DNA of 64,000 bases from Ruminococcaceae bacterium FB2012 (GTDB taxonomy: Bacteria; Bacillota; Clostridia; Oscillospirales; Ruminococcaceae): contig FMXS01000009.1 in assembly GCA_900104495.1 (NCBI GenBank), positions 1-64,000 of the forward strand. The letters run 5' to 3'. The first letter of the stretch is position 1. Each line of letters opens with the position of its first letter. Under the pieces are notes generated by a model. That model ran no database searches, was not told where the DNA came from, and saw only the letters and a list, made by a program, of their open reading frames with translations. Below are positions 7,572-14,389 of this stretch, in pieces. Made by a program: the position numbers and the translations under genes.

Positions 7572-8150
7572 ATGAATGAGATTATGACTTTTTTCAACGA
7601 GAAATTTGGCAAGATTAGAACTATCCTTGACGAAAGAGGAAAGGTGTTATTCTGCGGCCTTGATATTGCTAAGGCACTCGGTTATTCTCGCCCAGCTGAC
7701 GCAATTACGGCACATTCAAAGGGGTCGGTAAAACGCCGACTCCTTACAAATGGCGGATATCAGGAGATAAAATTCATCACGGAAGGTGATGTGTATAGAC
7801 TCATCGCCCACTCGAGACTTCCCAGTGCAGAAGAATTTGAAACCTGGGTGTTCGATGATGTTCTCCCCACCATCCGCAGAACCGGCGGCTATGTCAACGA
7901 TGCCGAAAAGTTTGTGAACACTTATCTCCCCTTCGCTGATGAGCCTACAAAGAACCTGTTCAAGATACAGTTCGAGTATATCAACCAGCTCAACGACCGC
8001 ATCCGCAGGGACGAGCCGAAAGTGAAGTTTGCAGACCATGTGTCCGATACCGTCAACCTTATCGATATGAACGATATGGCAAAGCTCTGCGCCGATCACG
8101 GTATCCGCATCGGCAAGCTAAACAGATCTGCTTTACACGCGCTGCCCTAA
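7572..8150 (+). CDS. Phage-type BRO-N antirepressor, truncated in its C-terminal domain
   Basis: 192 residues; the ATG follows CAGGAGGAAAAAAC. Residues 1-100 are a BRO-N domain: FNEKFGKIRTILDERGKVLF, CGLDIAKALGYSRPADAI, then EGDVYRLIAHSRLPSAEEFE and WVFDDVLPTIRRTGGYV, all hallmark motifs. After a linker (about 105-150) the KilA-C/ANT domain starts with VSDTVNLIDMNDMAKLCADHG and then breaks: NRSALHALP and a stop replace the expected helix. The family antagonises phage repressors or binds DNA. The loss of most of the ANT domain suggests a defective copy from a prophage or conjugative element. The break lies about 60 nt before the tRNA tail. Confidence 0.85.
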   Translation: MNEIMTFFNEKFGKIRTILDERGKVLFCGLDIAKALGYSRPADAITAHSKGSVKRRLLTNGGYQEIKFITEGDVYRLIAHSRLPSAEEFETWVFDDVLPTIRRTGGYVNDAEKFVNTYLPFADEPTKNLFKIQFEYINQLNDRIRRDEPKVKFADHVSDTVNLIDMNDMAKLCADHGIRIGKLNRSALHALP

Positions 8151-8211
8151 AAATGCCGTATCTTCGCTGTTTGCACCAGATACAAAATCATTTGTAAACC
8201 AATGTCAGCAA

Positions 8212-8234
8212 TTCGAGTCCAACAGGTGGCGCCA
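8212..8234 (+). other. tRNA 3'-end fragment, probable attachment-site remnant
   Basis: The geometry matches the last 23 nt of a tRNA exactly: T-loop TTCGAGT (8212-8218), 3' T-stem CCAAC (8219-8223), acceptor strand AGGTGGC (8224-8230), discriminator G and CCA (8232-8234). The upstream sequence does not pair as a T-stem and no D or anticodon arm is present, so it is not a tRNA gene. Integrases commonly duplicate such 3' ends, so this probably marks one edge of the eroded element. The matching full tRNA is not in the window. Confidence 0.6.
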
Positions 8235-8278
8235 AAAAAGCTCTGAAGTGACGTAAATGCGTCGTTTCAGAGCTTTTT
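8235..8278 (+). terminator. Terminator behind the tRNA fragment
   Basis: AAAAAGCTCTGAA pairs with TTTCAGAGCTTTTT around a TGACG/CGTC inner stem. Such terminators usually follow complete tRNA genes, supporting the view that the segment from 8212 on came as a block. Confidence 0.8.
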
Positions 8279-8343
8279 GCTTTGCAATAATATTGGAAGA
8301 AACGCTTTGAGAGCATAACACCTGCCGGTATCCTTTCGGAAAA

Positions 8344-9069
8344 TCAGTCGTGCCTTTGCTCGGCGTTTGAGAACATCTCGCAGAACCGCCCCGAGAACGC
8401 CGGCTCTTCGCCGCCGCGGATAAGATGTGAAATGTCTCCGAAACCGTTCACACGGAAATATGCCGCCCCCTCACGGCGTTCTTCGGTGATAAGCGTTGTC
8501 ACAGAAGTAGGAGCGGAAATAAAACCGTGCCAGAGTATCATCGGGGAAACGTTCAGCAGGTGAGAAAGCATAACGCAGGTGACGCCGAAGTGACAAAAAA
8601 GTGCCACCGTGTCCTCGTTTGGTGAAACGGGACGGTAAAGATACCCCTCCCGTTTGTAGCCGTGGCGCTCCAGCAGACCGTCGAGACCGTTCCATACGCG
8701 CTTTGCTCCCGCTTCAATTCCGGCTTCCTTCATCACCGGCACGGTGTACCAAAGGTCCTTGTCAAAGAATTCGGGAACAGCGGTCCAGTCGGCGGGGAGC
8801 CAGTCCCACGGGATGCGCTTTCCGCCCTTCCCGTCGTTGATAAGGACGTCGAACTCCTTCGCCCAGTCCAGCACTTCGGCGGTCCTGCCCGCCTTGCCGA
8901 GGGTGTATTTCGCAGTCGCCTTAGCCCTTCCCAGCGGGGAAACGTAGTAGGCTTTAATATCCATCGGCGCGATGCGTTCAGCCAGGAGCGCCGCCTCTTT
9001 GTGTCCCTTTTCGGTGAGTGAATCCCTTTCGTAATCCGGGTCGCCGTGACGAATAAGCAGCAGTTTCAT
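8344..9069 (-). CDS. Histidine phosphatase superfamily protein
   Basis: 241 residues. The protein opens with LLLIRHGDPDY, the RHG catalytic motif of the phosphoglycerate-mutase-like fold, and has the second Arg in YYVSPLGRAKATA. A late FCHFGVTCVML supplies the second catalytic His. The insert with DWAKEFDV and PWDWLPADW is typical of a clostridial subgroup with unknown substrate. It is transcribed alone on the minus strand. Likely a cytosolic phosphomonoesterase acting on a sugar phosphate or nucleotide. Confidence 0.88.
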   Translation of the reverse strand: MKLLLIRHGDPDYERDSLTEKGHKEAALLAERIAPMDIKAYYVSPLGRAKATAKYTLGKAGRTAEVLDWAKEFDVLINDGKGGKRIPWDWLPADWTAVPEFFDKDLWYTVPVMKEAGIEAGAKRVWNGLDGLLERHGYKREGYLYRPVSPNEDTVALFCHFGVTCVMLSHLLNVSPMILWHGFISAPTSVTTLITEERREGAAYFRVNGFGDISHLIRGGEEPAFSGRFCEMFSNAEQRHD

Positions 9070-9195
9070 ATTTTACCTCTTTCCGCGGGATGCCCGCGAT
9101 TTTTTCTCTTTCGATTATATCATATTCCCGTCACGGCGTCAACCGCAGACGTCACGGGAGGGAAAATCAGCTTGCCAACTGTCCAAAAAATTGTA

Positions 9196-9224
9196 TTGAC
9201 CTTTTTCAGCGTAAATGATATAAT
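9196..9224 (+). promoter_or_regulatory. Sigma-A promoter of the secreted nuclease gene
   Basis: TTGACC (9196-9201), 17-nt spacer, TATAAT (9219-9224). The GTG start of the nuclease gene lies 38 nt downstream behind an AAAGGGGGTG ribosome site. Confidence 0.8.
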
Positions 9225-9262
9225 TAAGTCAAACAAAGCCTTTTGATAAAGGGGGTGTTCGC

Positions 9263-10312
9263 GTGAACAGGCTGAAAAATATCCTTCTCTCTGCCGCTGC
9301 GGCAGCGTTTATGCTGTCGTGCGCTTCCTGCGCTGTCCCGTTTCTTGACAGCTCCGAGCCTTCTGCCGGGACGGCTGCTTCAACCGGGACGACCGTTTCA
9401 TCCGCCGTCACCGGGACCACGGCTGTTACCGCCAGCGGGACAGTTTTCTCCGAGCCGGAAGATAGCCTTGCGGAATACGAGTTCTCGATGCCGGAATATA
9501 CCGATGCGGATGTGATAGAGCTCAACGGGAACCGCCCCTGCTTTTCCGGCGAGGACACTTTCTCCGGGGAGAGCACCGTTTTCAGCGAACTTGACTCCCT
9601 CGGCCGCTGCGGGACCGCCTTCTGTTTGGTGAGCAGACAGACCCTTCCCACCGAGGAGCGCGGCCCTATCGGCATGGTGAAGCCCGCAGGCTGGCATACC
9701 GTGAAATACCGCTGCGTGGACGGAAAATACCTCTACAACCGCTGTCATCTGATAGCCTACGAGCTTTGCGGTGTCAACGCCGACCAGCGCAACCTTATCA
9801 CCGGCACCCGCTGGCTGAACGTAGAAGGAATGCTCCCCGCCGAGGACCGCGTCCGGCGCTTCGCCGAAGACACCGGCATCAGCGTGTTTTACCGCGTGAC
9901 GCCCCGCTATGAGGGCAGCGAACTGCTTCCGAGAGGAGTCGAGATAGAAGCCCTCTCCGCCGAGGACGGCGGCAGGGGTCTGAGCCTGCACATTTTCTGC
10001 TTCAACGTCCAGCCGGGGATAGTCATCGACTATCTCACCGGCGGCAGCTATCCTCTTGACCCCGAGGATGCGAATGTTGAGGAATATCCCGACTCCGAAG
10101 GCTCCCGCAAGGACAGTTCGGAGGTCTATATCCCGCCGGAGGGCGTGACCTATATCCTCAACACCAATTCTCACCGCTTTCACCGCCCCGGCTGTCAGAG
10201 CGTGCAGGATATGAAGGCCGGGAACCGTGCCGAATTCTACGGCACCGCCGAGGAACTTATCGCCGTCGGCTACGTCCCCTGCGGCGCCTGCCGCCCGACG
10301 GAGCCCTCGTGA
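9263..10312 (+). CDS. Secreted DNA-entry-type nonspecific nuclease with an extra C-terminal metal-binding motif
   Basis: 349 residues from GTG with a strong ribosome site. The N-terminus is a signal peptide (about 8-24) with cysteines in SCASC suitable for lipid anchoring, followed by a Ser/Thr-rich spacer. Residues ~130-260 form an EndA/NucA-like DNA/RNA nonspecific endonuclease: GMVKPAGWHTVKYRCVDGKY, then NRCHLIAYELCGVNADQRNL and ITGTRWLNVEGMLPAED, with the catalytic H in NRCH. The last 50 residues carry HRFHRPGCQSVQDM and PCGACRP, a Cys pattern like the Ada/zinc-binding tail often found on secreted nucleases. Likely role: degrading extracellular DNA or DNA uptake. The Cys in place of the usual Gly in RGH is notable, though clostridial relatives appear to share it. 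Confidence 0.85.
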   Translation: MNRLKNILLSAAAAAFMLSCASCAVPFLDSSEPSAGTAASTGTTVSSAVTGTTAVTASGTVFSEPEDSLAEYEFSMPEYTDADVIELNGNRPCFSGEDTFSGESTVFSELDSLGRCGTAFCLVSRQTLPTEERGPIGMVKPAGWHTVKYRCVDGKYLYNRCHLIAYELCGVNADQRNLITGTRWLNVEGMLPAEDRVRRFAEDTGISVFYRVTPRYEGSELLPRGVEIEALSAEDGGRGLSLHIFCFNVQPGIVIDYLTGGSYPLDPEDANVEEYPDSEGSRKDSSEVYIPPEGVTYILNTNSHRFHRPGCQSVQDMKAGNRAEFYGTAEELIAVGYVPCGACRPTEPS

Positions 10313-10315
10313 CCG

Positions 10316-10329
10316 GGTTCATATGAACC
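10316..10329. repeat. 14-bp perfect palindrome GGTTCATATGAACC
   Basis: The palindrome begins four bases after the nuclease stop codon; a half-site GGTTCAT recurs about 40 nt later. No T-run follows, so it is more likely a protein-binding site or repeat remnant than a terminator. Confidence 0.5.
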
Positions 10330-10374
10330 TGTCTTCAAATTTCCGGAGCCTCAAAAGGTTCATCCAACTTGACG

Positions 10375-10416
10375 GAGTGTTCGTGCTATTGCGGAAAGTG
10401 TTCGCTTTATTGCAGT
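10375..10416. repeat. 21-bp tandem duplication
   Basis: Two adjacent 21-bp units share GTGTTCG (first bases 10377 and 10398) and TATTGC. The spacing equals two helical turns. It lies between the nuclease gene and the promoter of the PspA module. No function assigned. Confidence 0.45.
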
Positions 10417-10496
10417 AATTGGTCCTCCTCTTTTGTTCCGGCGTTAACTGTTTGTCCAAAATTTGCCGACTGACTGCTAAAAAAAGGTAAAAAATA

Positions 10497-10525
10497 TTGA
10501 CATACACAAGAAAATATAATATAAT
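10497..10525 (+). promoter_or_regulatory. Consensus sigma-A promoter of the PspA module
   Basis: TTGACA (10497-10502), exactly 17 nt, TATAAT (10520-10525): a perfect consensus. The first gene starts at 10576 behind GGGAAGGGG. A vegetative consensus rather than a stress promoter suggests constitutive or repressor-controlled expression. Confidence 0.88.
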
Positions 10526-10575
10526 ATAGATGCGGCGTGAAAAGCTGCGATATAAAAAGGGAAGGGGAATGCGAA

Positions 10576-11010
10576 ATGAAAAAGATCATGAACAGATCCG
10601 CTGCTTTGTTGCGCGGAGAAGCCGACCATGAACTGCTTCAGTTCTTCCTCGGGTTCATAATGCTCGGCGGCGGCATCTACTGGGCTATGAATATGTTTGA
10701 GGTAAGGTGGAGCTTCGGCTGGCGTATAGGTAACTGGGATATGACTGCGGGCGTTATGCTCGTTCCGCTGCTTATCGGTATCTTCCTGCTGTTCCTGCTG
10801 GATAAGAAGGTCATCGGCGGTGCGATAACTGCCTTAGGTATAGTCGTTATCATAATCGCTATGATAAACTCTGTCAGCTTCCACGCGAGAAGCGCTTCGC
10901 TTTGGGTGTATGTGCTGATGTTCGGTCTTATCTTCGCGGGTGCCGGACTTGTGGCTAAGGTCCTCTTCACCAAGAAGCCTCCCAAAAACGGCGGCGACGG
11001 CGGCTTATGA
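10576..11010 (+). CDS. Four-helix membrane protein of the PspA module
   Basis: 144 residues; the ATG at 10576 is preferred over a longer frame from 10537 because of its GGAAGGGG site. A basic start (KKIMNRSAALLRGEADHEL) is followed by four membrane helices (about 22-40, 58-78, 83-100, 110-130) and a lysine-rich tail. No named domain was recognised. It overlaps the next gene by ATGA and is cotranscribed with another membrane protein and PspA, which suggests a partner or membrane receptor for PspA, analogous in position to PspB/PspC but not visibly homologous. Confidence 0.65.
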   Translation: MKKIMNRSAALLRGEADHELLQFFLGFIMLGGGIYWAMNMFEVRWSFGWRIGNWDMTAGVMLVPLLIGIFLLFLLDKKVIGGAITALGIVVIIIAMINSVSFHARSASLWVYVLMFGLIFAGAGLVAKVLFTKKPPKNGGDGGL

Positions 11011-11591
11011 ATTTCTTTACTGTCGGATTTCTGCTGGCCAATCTCCAGCTCGACTTGGGATTGTGGGTCGGATATGTTATAAAACTGGCAGGAGCGCTGT
11101 TTATGCTGGGCGGTATCGCGGAAATGTCCCTTGTGGATGACAGCGTAAAAAAGCTGAGGTCTTTGGACCTGCTCCTTGCAGTGCTCTGCGCGGGCTCCGC
11201 TGCGGCGGTGAGTCTGCTGTCCGCTCCCAAGCTGTCCGAAAGCAGCGACGTCCACAAGACAGTGAGCATCATCTGCGGAGTTGTGACTACGGCAGCGGCG
11301 GGGCTGTTTTACAGACGGCTTCTTACGCTGCTCAAAGAGAAGCCCGACATTGCGGACAATGTCCCAGAAACAGCAAGGCTGGCTCCCAAGTATGACAGGA
11401 TGCTGTTCGTGCTGGCAGTGGTACTGATAGCCGACGGCGTCAACAGATTCACGGGGGGCACCGCAGCAGCGGACGTCACCGGCGTGATAATGTTCTTTAC
11501 GAAGATCGTTTCCTATGTGTATCTGCTAATCTGCACGCTGGGATTCAACAAGCTGAGGATCACCTTCAATTCGGCGCATCCCGCAGGATGA
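11007..11591 (+). CDS. Multi-helix membrane protein of the PspA module
   Basis: 194 residues starting in a 4-nt overlap with the previous gene. Helices are predicted at about 4-22, 26-42, 52-70, 83-100, 130-148 and 158-180. The sequence (LWVGYVIKLAGALFMLGGIA, YDRMLFVLAVVLIADGVNRF) matches no family I can name. It is followed after 80 nt by pspA. Function unknown; the operon position points to envelope stress. Confidence 0.6.
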   Translation: MNFFTVGFLLANLQLDLGLWVGYVIKLAGALFMLGGIAEMSLVDDSVKKLRSLDLLLAVLCAGSAAAVSLLSAPKLSESSDVHKTVSIICGVVTTAAAGLFYRRLLTLLKEKPDIADNVPETARLAPKYDRMLFVLAVVLIADGVNRFTGGTAAADVTGVIMFFTKIVSYVYLLICTLGFNKLRITFNSAHPAG

Positions 11592-11671
11592 CAGCCGGAC
11601 CTTGATGCGTAACTTACCGGGATCGGACCGGTGAAATAAACAATAATTTTTATTTATAGGAGGAAATCACA

Positions 11672-12358
11672 ATGGCAATTTTTCAGAGAATCGGAGACAT
11701 TCTGAAGGCTAACATCAACGACCTGCTGGATAAGTGCGAAGACCCTGAGAAGATGGTCAAGCAGATCATCATTGATATGGAGAAGGAACTGGAGAAGTGT
11801 ACCAACGCTCTCGGCCAGGCTATGGGCTCTCAGAGACAGCTGGGCAAGCAGCTCGAAAAGGCTAAGGCAGAGTCCGCTTCCTGGGAGAACAAGGCAAGAG
11901 CCGCTCTCGCACAGGGCAACCAGGATCTGGCTAAGATGGCTCTCCAGAGAAAGGTCAACGCTGACAAGCAGGTAGAGCAGTACCAGCAGATGTACGATAC
12001 CGCTACTGCACAGGTAAACACTATCAAGGGCCAGGTAGACGCTCTCAAGATGAAGCTCGACGAGGCAAGGAGCCGTCAGTCCATGCTCATCGCCCGCTCC
12101 AAGATGGCGGACGCTCAGAAGAGCATGGCCAAGACCCTCGGCAATATGGATTCGTCCTCCGCTTTCAACAAGCTGGATAAGATGGAAGAGAAGATCGAGG
12201 CTAAGGAAGCTCAGGCAGAGGCTTTCTCCGACCTGGCAGGCACATCCAACGAGCCCGATCCCTTCGCTCAGCTTGAGGCCGATTCCGCCGTTGACGCCGA
12301 AATGGCAAGACTTATGGCAGAGATGGGTCAGACCTCTGCGGACGGCAGCAATCAGTAA
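11672..12358 (+). CDS. pspA: PspA/IM30 family protein
   Basis: 228 residues preceded by ATAGGAGGAAATCAC. The N-terminal helix MAIFQRIGDILKANINDLLD is the amphipathic membrane-binding segment of PspA/Vipp1. Residues ~28-185 are a long alpha-helical coiled coil with the family signature EDPEKMVKQIIIDMEKEL; the tail (about 200-228) is acidic and ends DGSNQ. Family members polymerise on stressed inner membranes and maintain the proton gradient. A distinct run of common codons (CTC, AAG, GAG) suggests high expression. It is followed by a terminator and the GIDE-like gene. Confidence 0.92.
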   Translation: MAIFQRIGDILKANINDLLDKCEDPEKMVKQIIIDMEKELEKCTNALGQAMGSQRQLGKQLEKAKAESASWENKARAALAQGNQDLAKMALQRKVNADKQVEQYQQMYDTATAQVNTIKGQVDALKMKLDEARSRQSMLIARSKMADAQKSMAKTLGNMDSSSAFNKLDKMEEKIEAKEAQAEAFSDLAGTSNEPDPFAQLEADSAVDAEMARLMAEMGQTSADGSNQ

Positions 12359-12385
12359 TATATAAACAGACGATCACGGCAGCAC

Positions 12386-12432
12386 CGTGGAAAACAGTAT
12401 CCCGCCTTCGGGCGGCGATACCGTTTTTCCGT
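12386..12432 (+). terminator. Terminator after pspA
   Basis: ACAGTATC-CCGCC-TTCG-GGCGG-CGATACCGT followed by TTTTT, with outer GGAAA/TTTCC pairing. The UUCG tetraloop adds stability. Confidence 0.85.
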
Positions 12433-12472
12433 GTTTTCGTGACAGGATATTTTAAAACCGGGAAGGCAGAAT

Positions 12473-13294
12473 ATGATCGTATTAATGATAATCGGAGTCC
12501 TGCTGGTGGGATTGGGTGTTTATCTGACAGTGTTCCAGAGAGCCAAGAGCGCCAATGTGGCCCTTGAGATCCAGGCTCAGCCCACCAAGACCTTTGAGGA
12601 GGTCAAGGAAGCCCTCGAGGCAATGCAGGAGTATAACCCCAATTACCGCGAACTCGTTGAGGTCAAGGGCTTTGCCTCCACCAACGAGACCGTAAAGACC
12701 CCCTATACCAATAAGCAGGTGGCATTCTATACCGCCGAGACAGTCCAGGTCAGCGAGACCACCGAGGAATACAGAGATTCCGACGGCAACCGCAGGCTCA
12801 GGACCACCAAGCATGAGGACAGGATGAGCGCCGAGGAATCCAGCGCCGAACTGCTTCTCAAAGATAAGGAAGGCAACGAGATCGTCATCGAGACCAATGG
12901 CGTTGCCAACAAGCTGGACCTTATCAAGACCCATGACCGCCTGGAGACAGCCAATCCCTACGGCGGAGCTTATATGAACGATCCTTTCAGAAGGTATACG
13001 CGGTACAATGTCCCCAGCTACGGAACAGGCCACCGCATCATCGGCTATAAGCAGGTGGAGAAAACTCTCCCGCTGGGCGGAGCCCTTTATGTGCTGGGCG
13101 AGGCCTATATGCTGGCTAACAGGATCTGGATAGGACCTCCGAAGGACAAAAAGCAGCCCTTCATCGTGACCACCAAGTCGGAGGAGCAGATGCTCAAGCA
13201 GACTCAGAGTTCTCAGACCTCGTCCACCGTGGGCGGCATAATCTGTGCGCTGCTGGGACTGGCTCTGTTCATCGTCGGCATCGTCAAAAAGTAA
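12473..13294 (+). CDS. Membrane protein resembling GIDE-domain (E3-ligase-associated) proteins
   Basis: 273 residues with one helix at each end (about 2-20 and 250-270), so the middle probably lies on one face of the membrane. The centre reads YNPNYRELVEVKGFASTNET, then KTPYTNKQVAFYTAETVQVS, a long charged insert and AELLLKDKEGNEIVIETNGV: the same order as the GIDE domain of mitochondrial MUL1/MAPL and its bacterial relatives (T-x-Y-t-x-x-x-V-a-F-Y then L-k-D-x-x-G). Bacterial GIDE proteins lack the RING finger, as here. The domain call is by pattern. It probably belongs functionally to the preceding PspA module, although a terminator lies between. Confidence 0.5.
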   Translation: MIVLMIIGVLLVGLGVYLTVFQRAKSANVALEIQAQPTKTFEEVKEALEAMQEYNPNYRELVEVKGFASTNETVKTPYTNKQVAFYTAETVQVSETTEEYRDSDGNRRLRTTKHEDRMSAEESSAELLLKDKEGNEIVIETNGVANKLDLIKTHDRLETANPYGGAYMNDPFRRYTRYNVPSYGTGHRIIGYKQVEKTLPLGGALYVLGEAYMLANRIWIGPPKDKKQPFIVTTKSEEQMLKQTQSSQTSSTVGGIICALLGLALFIVGIVKK

Positions 13295-13306
13295 AGAGTG
13301 GCATAC

Positions 13307-13341
13307 AACTGCTGTGAGCCCCGCCGGGGTTTGCAGCAGTT
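13307..13341 (+). other. GC-rich hairpin between GIDE-like and csbB-like genes
   Basis: AACTGCTG (13307-13314) pairs with CAGCAGTT (13334-13341) around CCCCGCCGGGG. There is no T-run, so it is a weak terminator at best. A second stem, AGCCGAT...ATCGGCT, follows near 13376-13412. Confidence 0.5.
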
Positions 13342-13450
13342 ACATTGCTTTATTGATGCATAATTGCCGGTTGAAAGCCGATAATGGAAAAAGCCCCGGA
13401 TCATCGGCTGTCAACTGCTAATTATCAACCAAACCAAAGGTGACTGTAAT

Positions 13451-14389
13451 ATGATCTCAATTATTATCCCCAGCTATAACGAAGAGGGAAACGTTTCACA
13501 TACGGCAGAGGTCGTTAAGAAGATCATGGAGAAGAATGACATACCCTTTGAGCTGATCTTCGTCAACGACGGCTCCTCCGACGGGACCTGGGAAAGGCTG
13601 GAGGCTATGGCTAACGCCGACGAGCGTATCGTAGCCGTGAATTTCAGCCGCAACTTCGGCAAGGAGAGCGCGATCTTCGCCGGCCTCGAGACCGCCCGCG
13701 GGGATGCCTGCGTCCTTATGGACTGCGATCTCCAGCATCCTCCCGAGACTATCGTGGAGATGTATAAGATCTGGAAAAACAACGACGTGGACGTGGTGGA
13801 AGGGCGCAAGTCCGACCGCGGCAAGGAAAACAAGGCCTACAAGGGATTTTCCCTGCTGTTCTATAAGCTGATAAAGAAAGCCTCCGGCCTGGATATGGAC
13901 GCCGCCTCGGACTTCAAACTGCTGGACCGCAAAGCCGTGGACGCCCTGCTGAGGATGCCCGAAAGGCTCACCTTCTTCCGGGCTATGAGCTCCTGGGTGG
14001 GCTTCAAGACCGAGAAGGTCTTCTTCGAGGTGCAGGACCGTGAGATCGGCGAGTCCAAGTGGACCACCCGCAGTCTGATAAAGTTTGCGATAAACAACAT
14101 CACATCCTTCACCTCTGCACCGATGCAGATCGTAACCGTCTGCGGTATACTGACATTTATAGTTTCGATGATACTGGGCATATCCACAATCGTCCAGAAG
14201 ATCATCGGCGAGAGCGACGCCGGCTTCCCCACGGTAATAATCCTTCAATTGCTGACATCCAGCATTATAATGTTCAGCCTGGGAATAATCGGCTTCTATA
14301 TCTCCAAAATATATGAAGAGATCAAAAACCGCCCGAGATATATCATTCGGGATATAGTCCGAAAAAATGACAGAGGAGAGTCCAAGTGA
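13451..14389 (+). CDS. Family 2 glycosyltransferase making a polyprenyl-phosphate sugar (CsbB/GtrB-like)
   Basis: 312 residues. GT2 motifs: ISIIIPSYNEEGNV at the start, FVNDGSSDGTW, the DxD-type MDCDLQHPPE and the acceptor-side DFKLLDRKAV. Two C-terminal membrane helices (about 230-252, 265-290) are typical of DPM1/GtrB/CsbB enzymes that load a sugar onto undecaprenyl phosphate on the inner face of the membrane. The stop overlaps the GTG start of the YfhO-like gene. In Bacillus, CsbB with YfhO decorates lipoteichoic acid with GlcNAc; the same gene order here suggests a comparable surface-polymer glycosylation. The sugar cannot be told from sequence. Confidence 0.87.
   Translation: MISIIIPSYNEEGNVSHTAEVVKKIMEKNDIPFELIFVNDGSSDGTWERLEAMANADERIVAVNFSRNFGKESAIFAGLETARGDACVLMDCDLQHPPETIVEMYKIWKNNDVDVVEGRKSDRGKENKAYKGFSLLFYKLIKKASGLDMDAASDFKLLDRKAVDALLRMPERLTFFRAMSSWVGFKTEKVFFEVQDREIGESKWTTRSLIKFAINNITSFTSAPMQIVTVCGILTFIVSMILGISTIVQKIIGESDAGFPTVIILQLLTSSIIMFSLGIIGFYISKIYEEIKNRPRYIIRDIVRKNDRGESK

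Noticed and set aside
8180..8234. Possible complete tRNA gene
   Set aside because: Only the T-loop, 3' stem strands and CCA are present; no 5' acceptor, D-arm or anticodon arm can be folded upstream.
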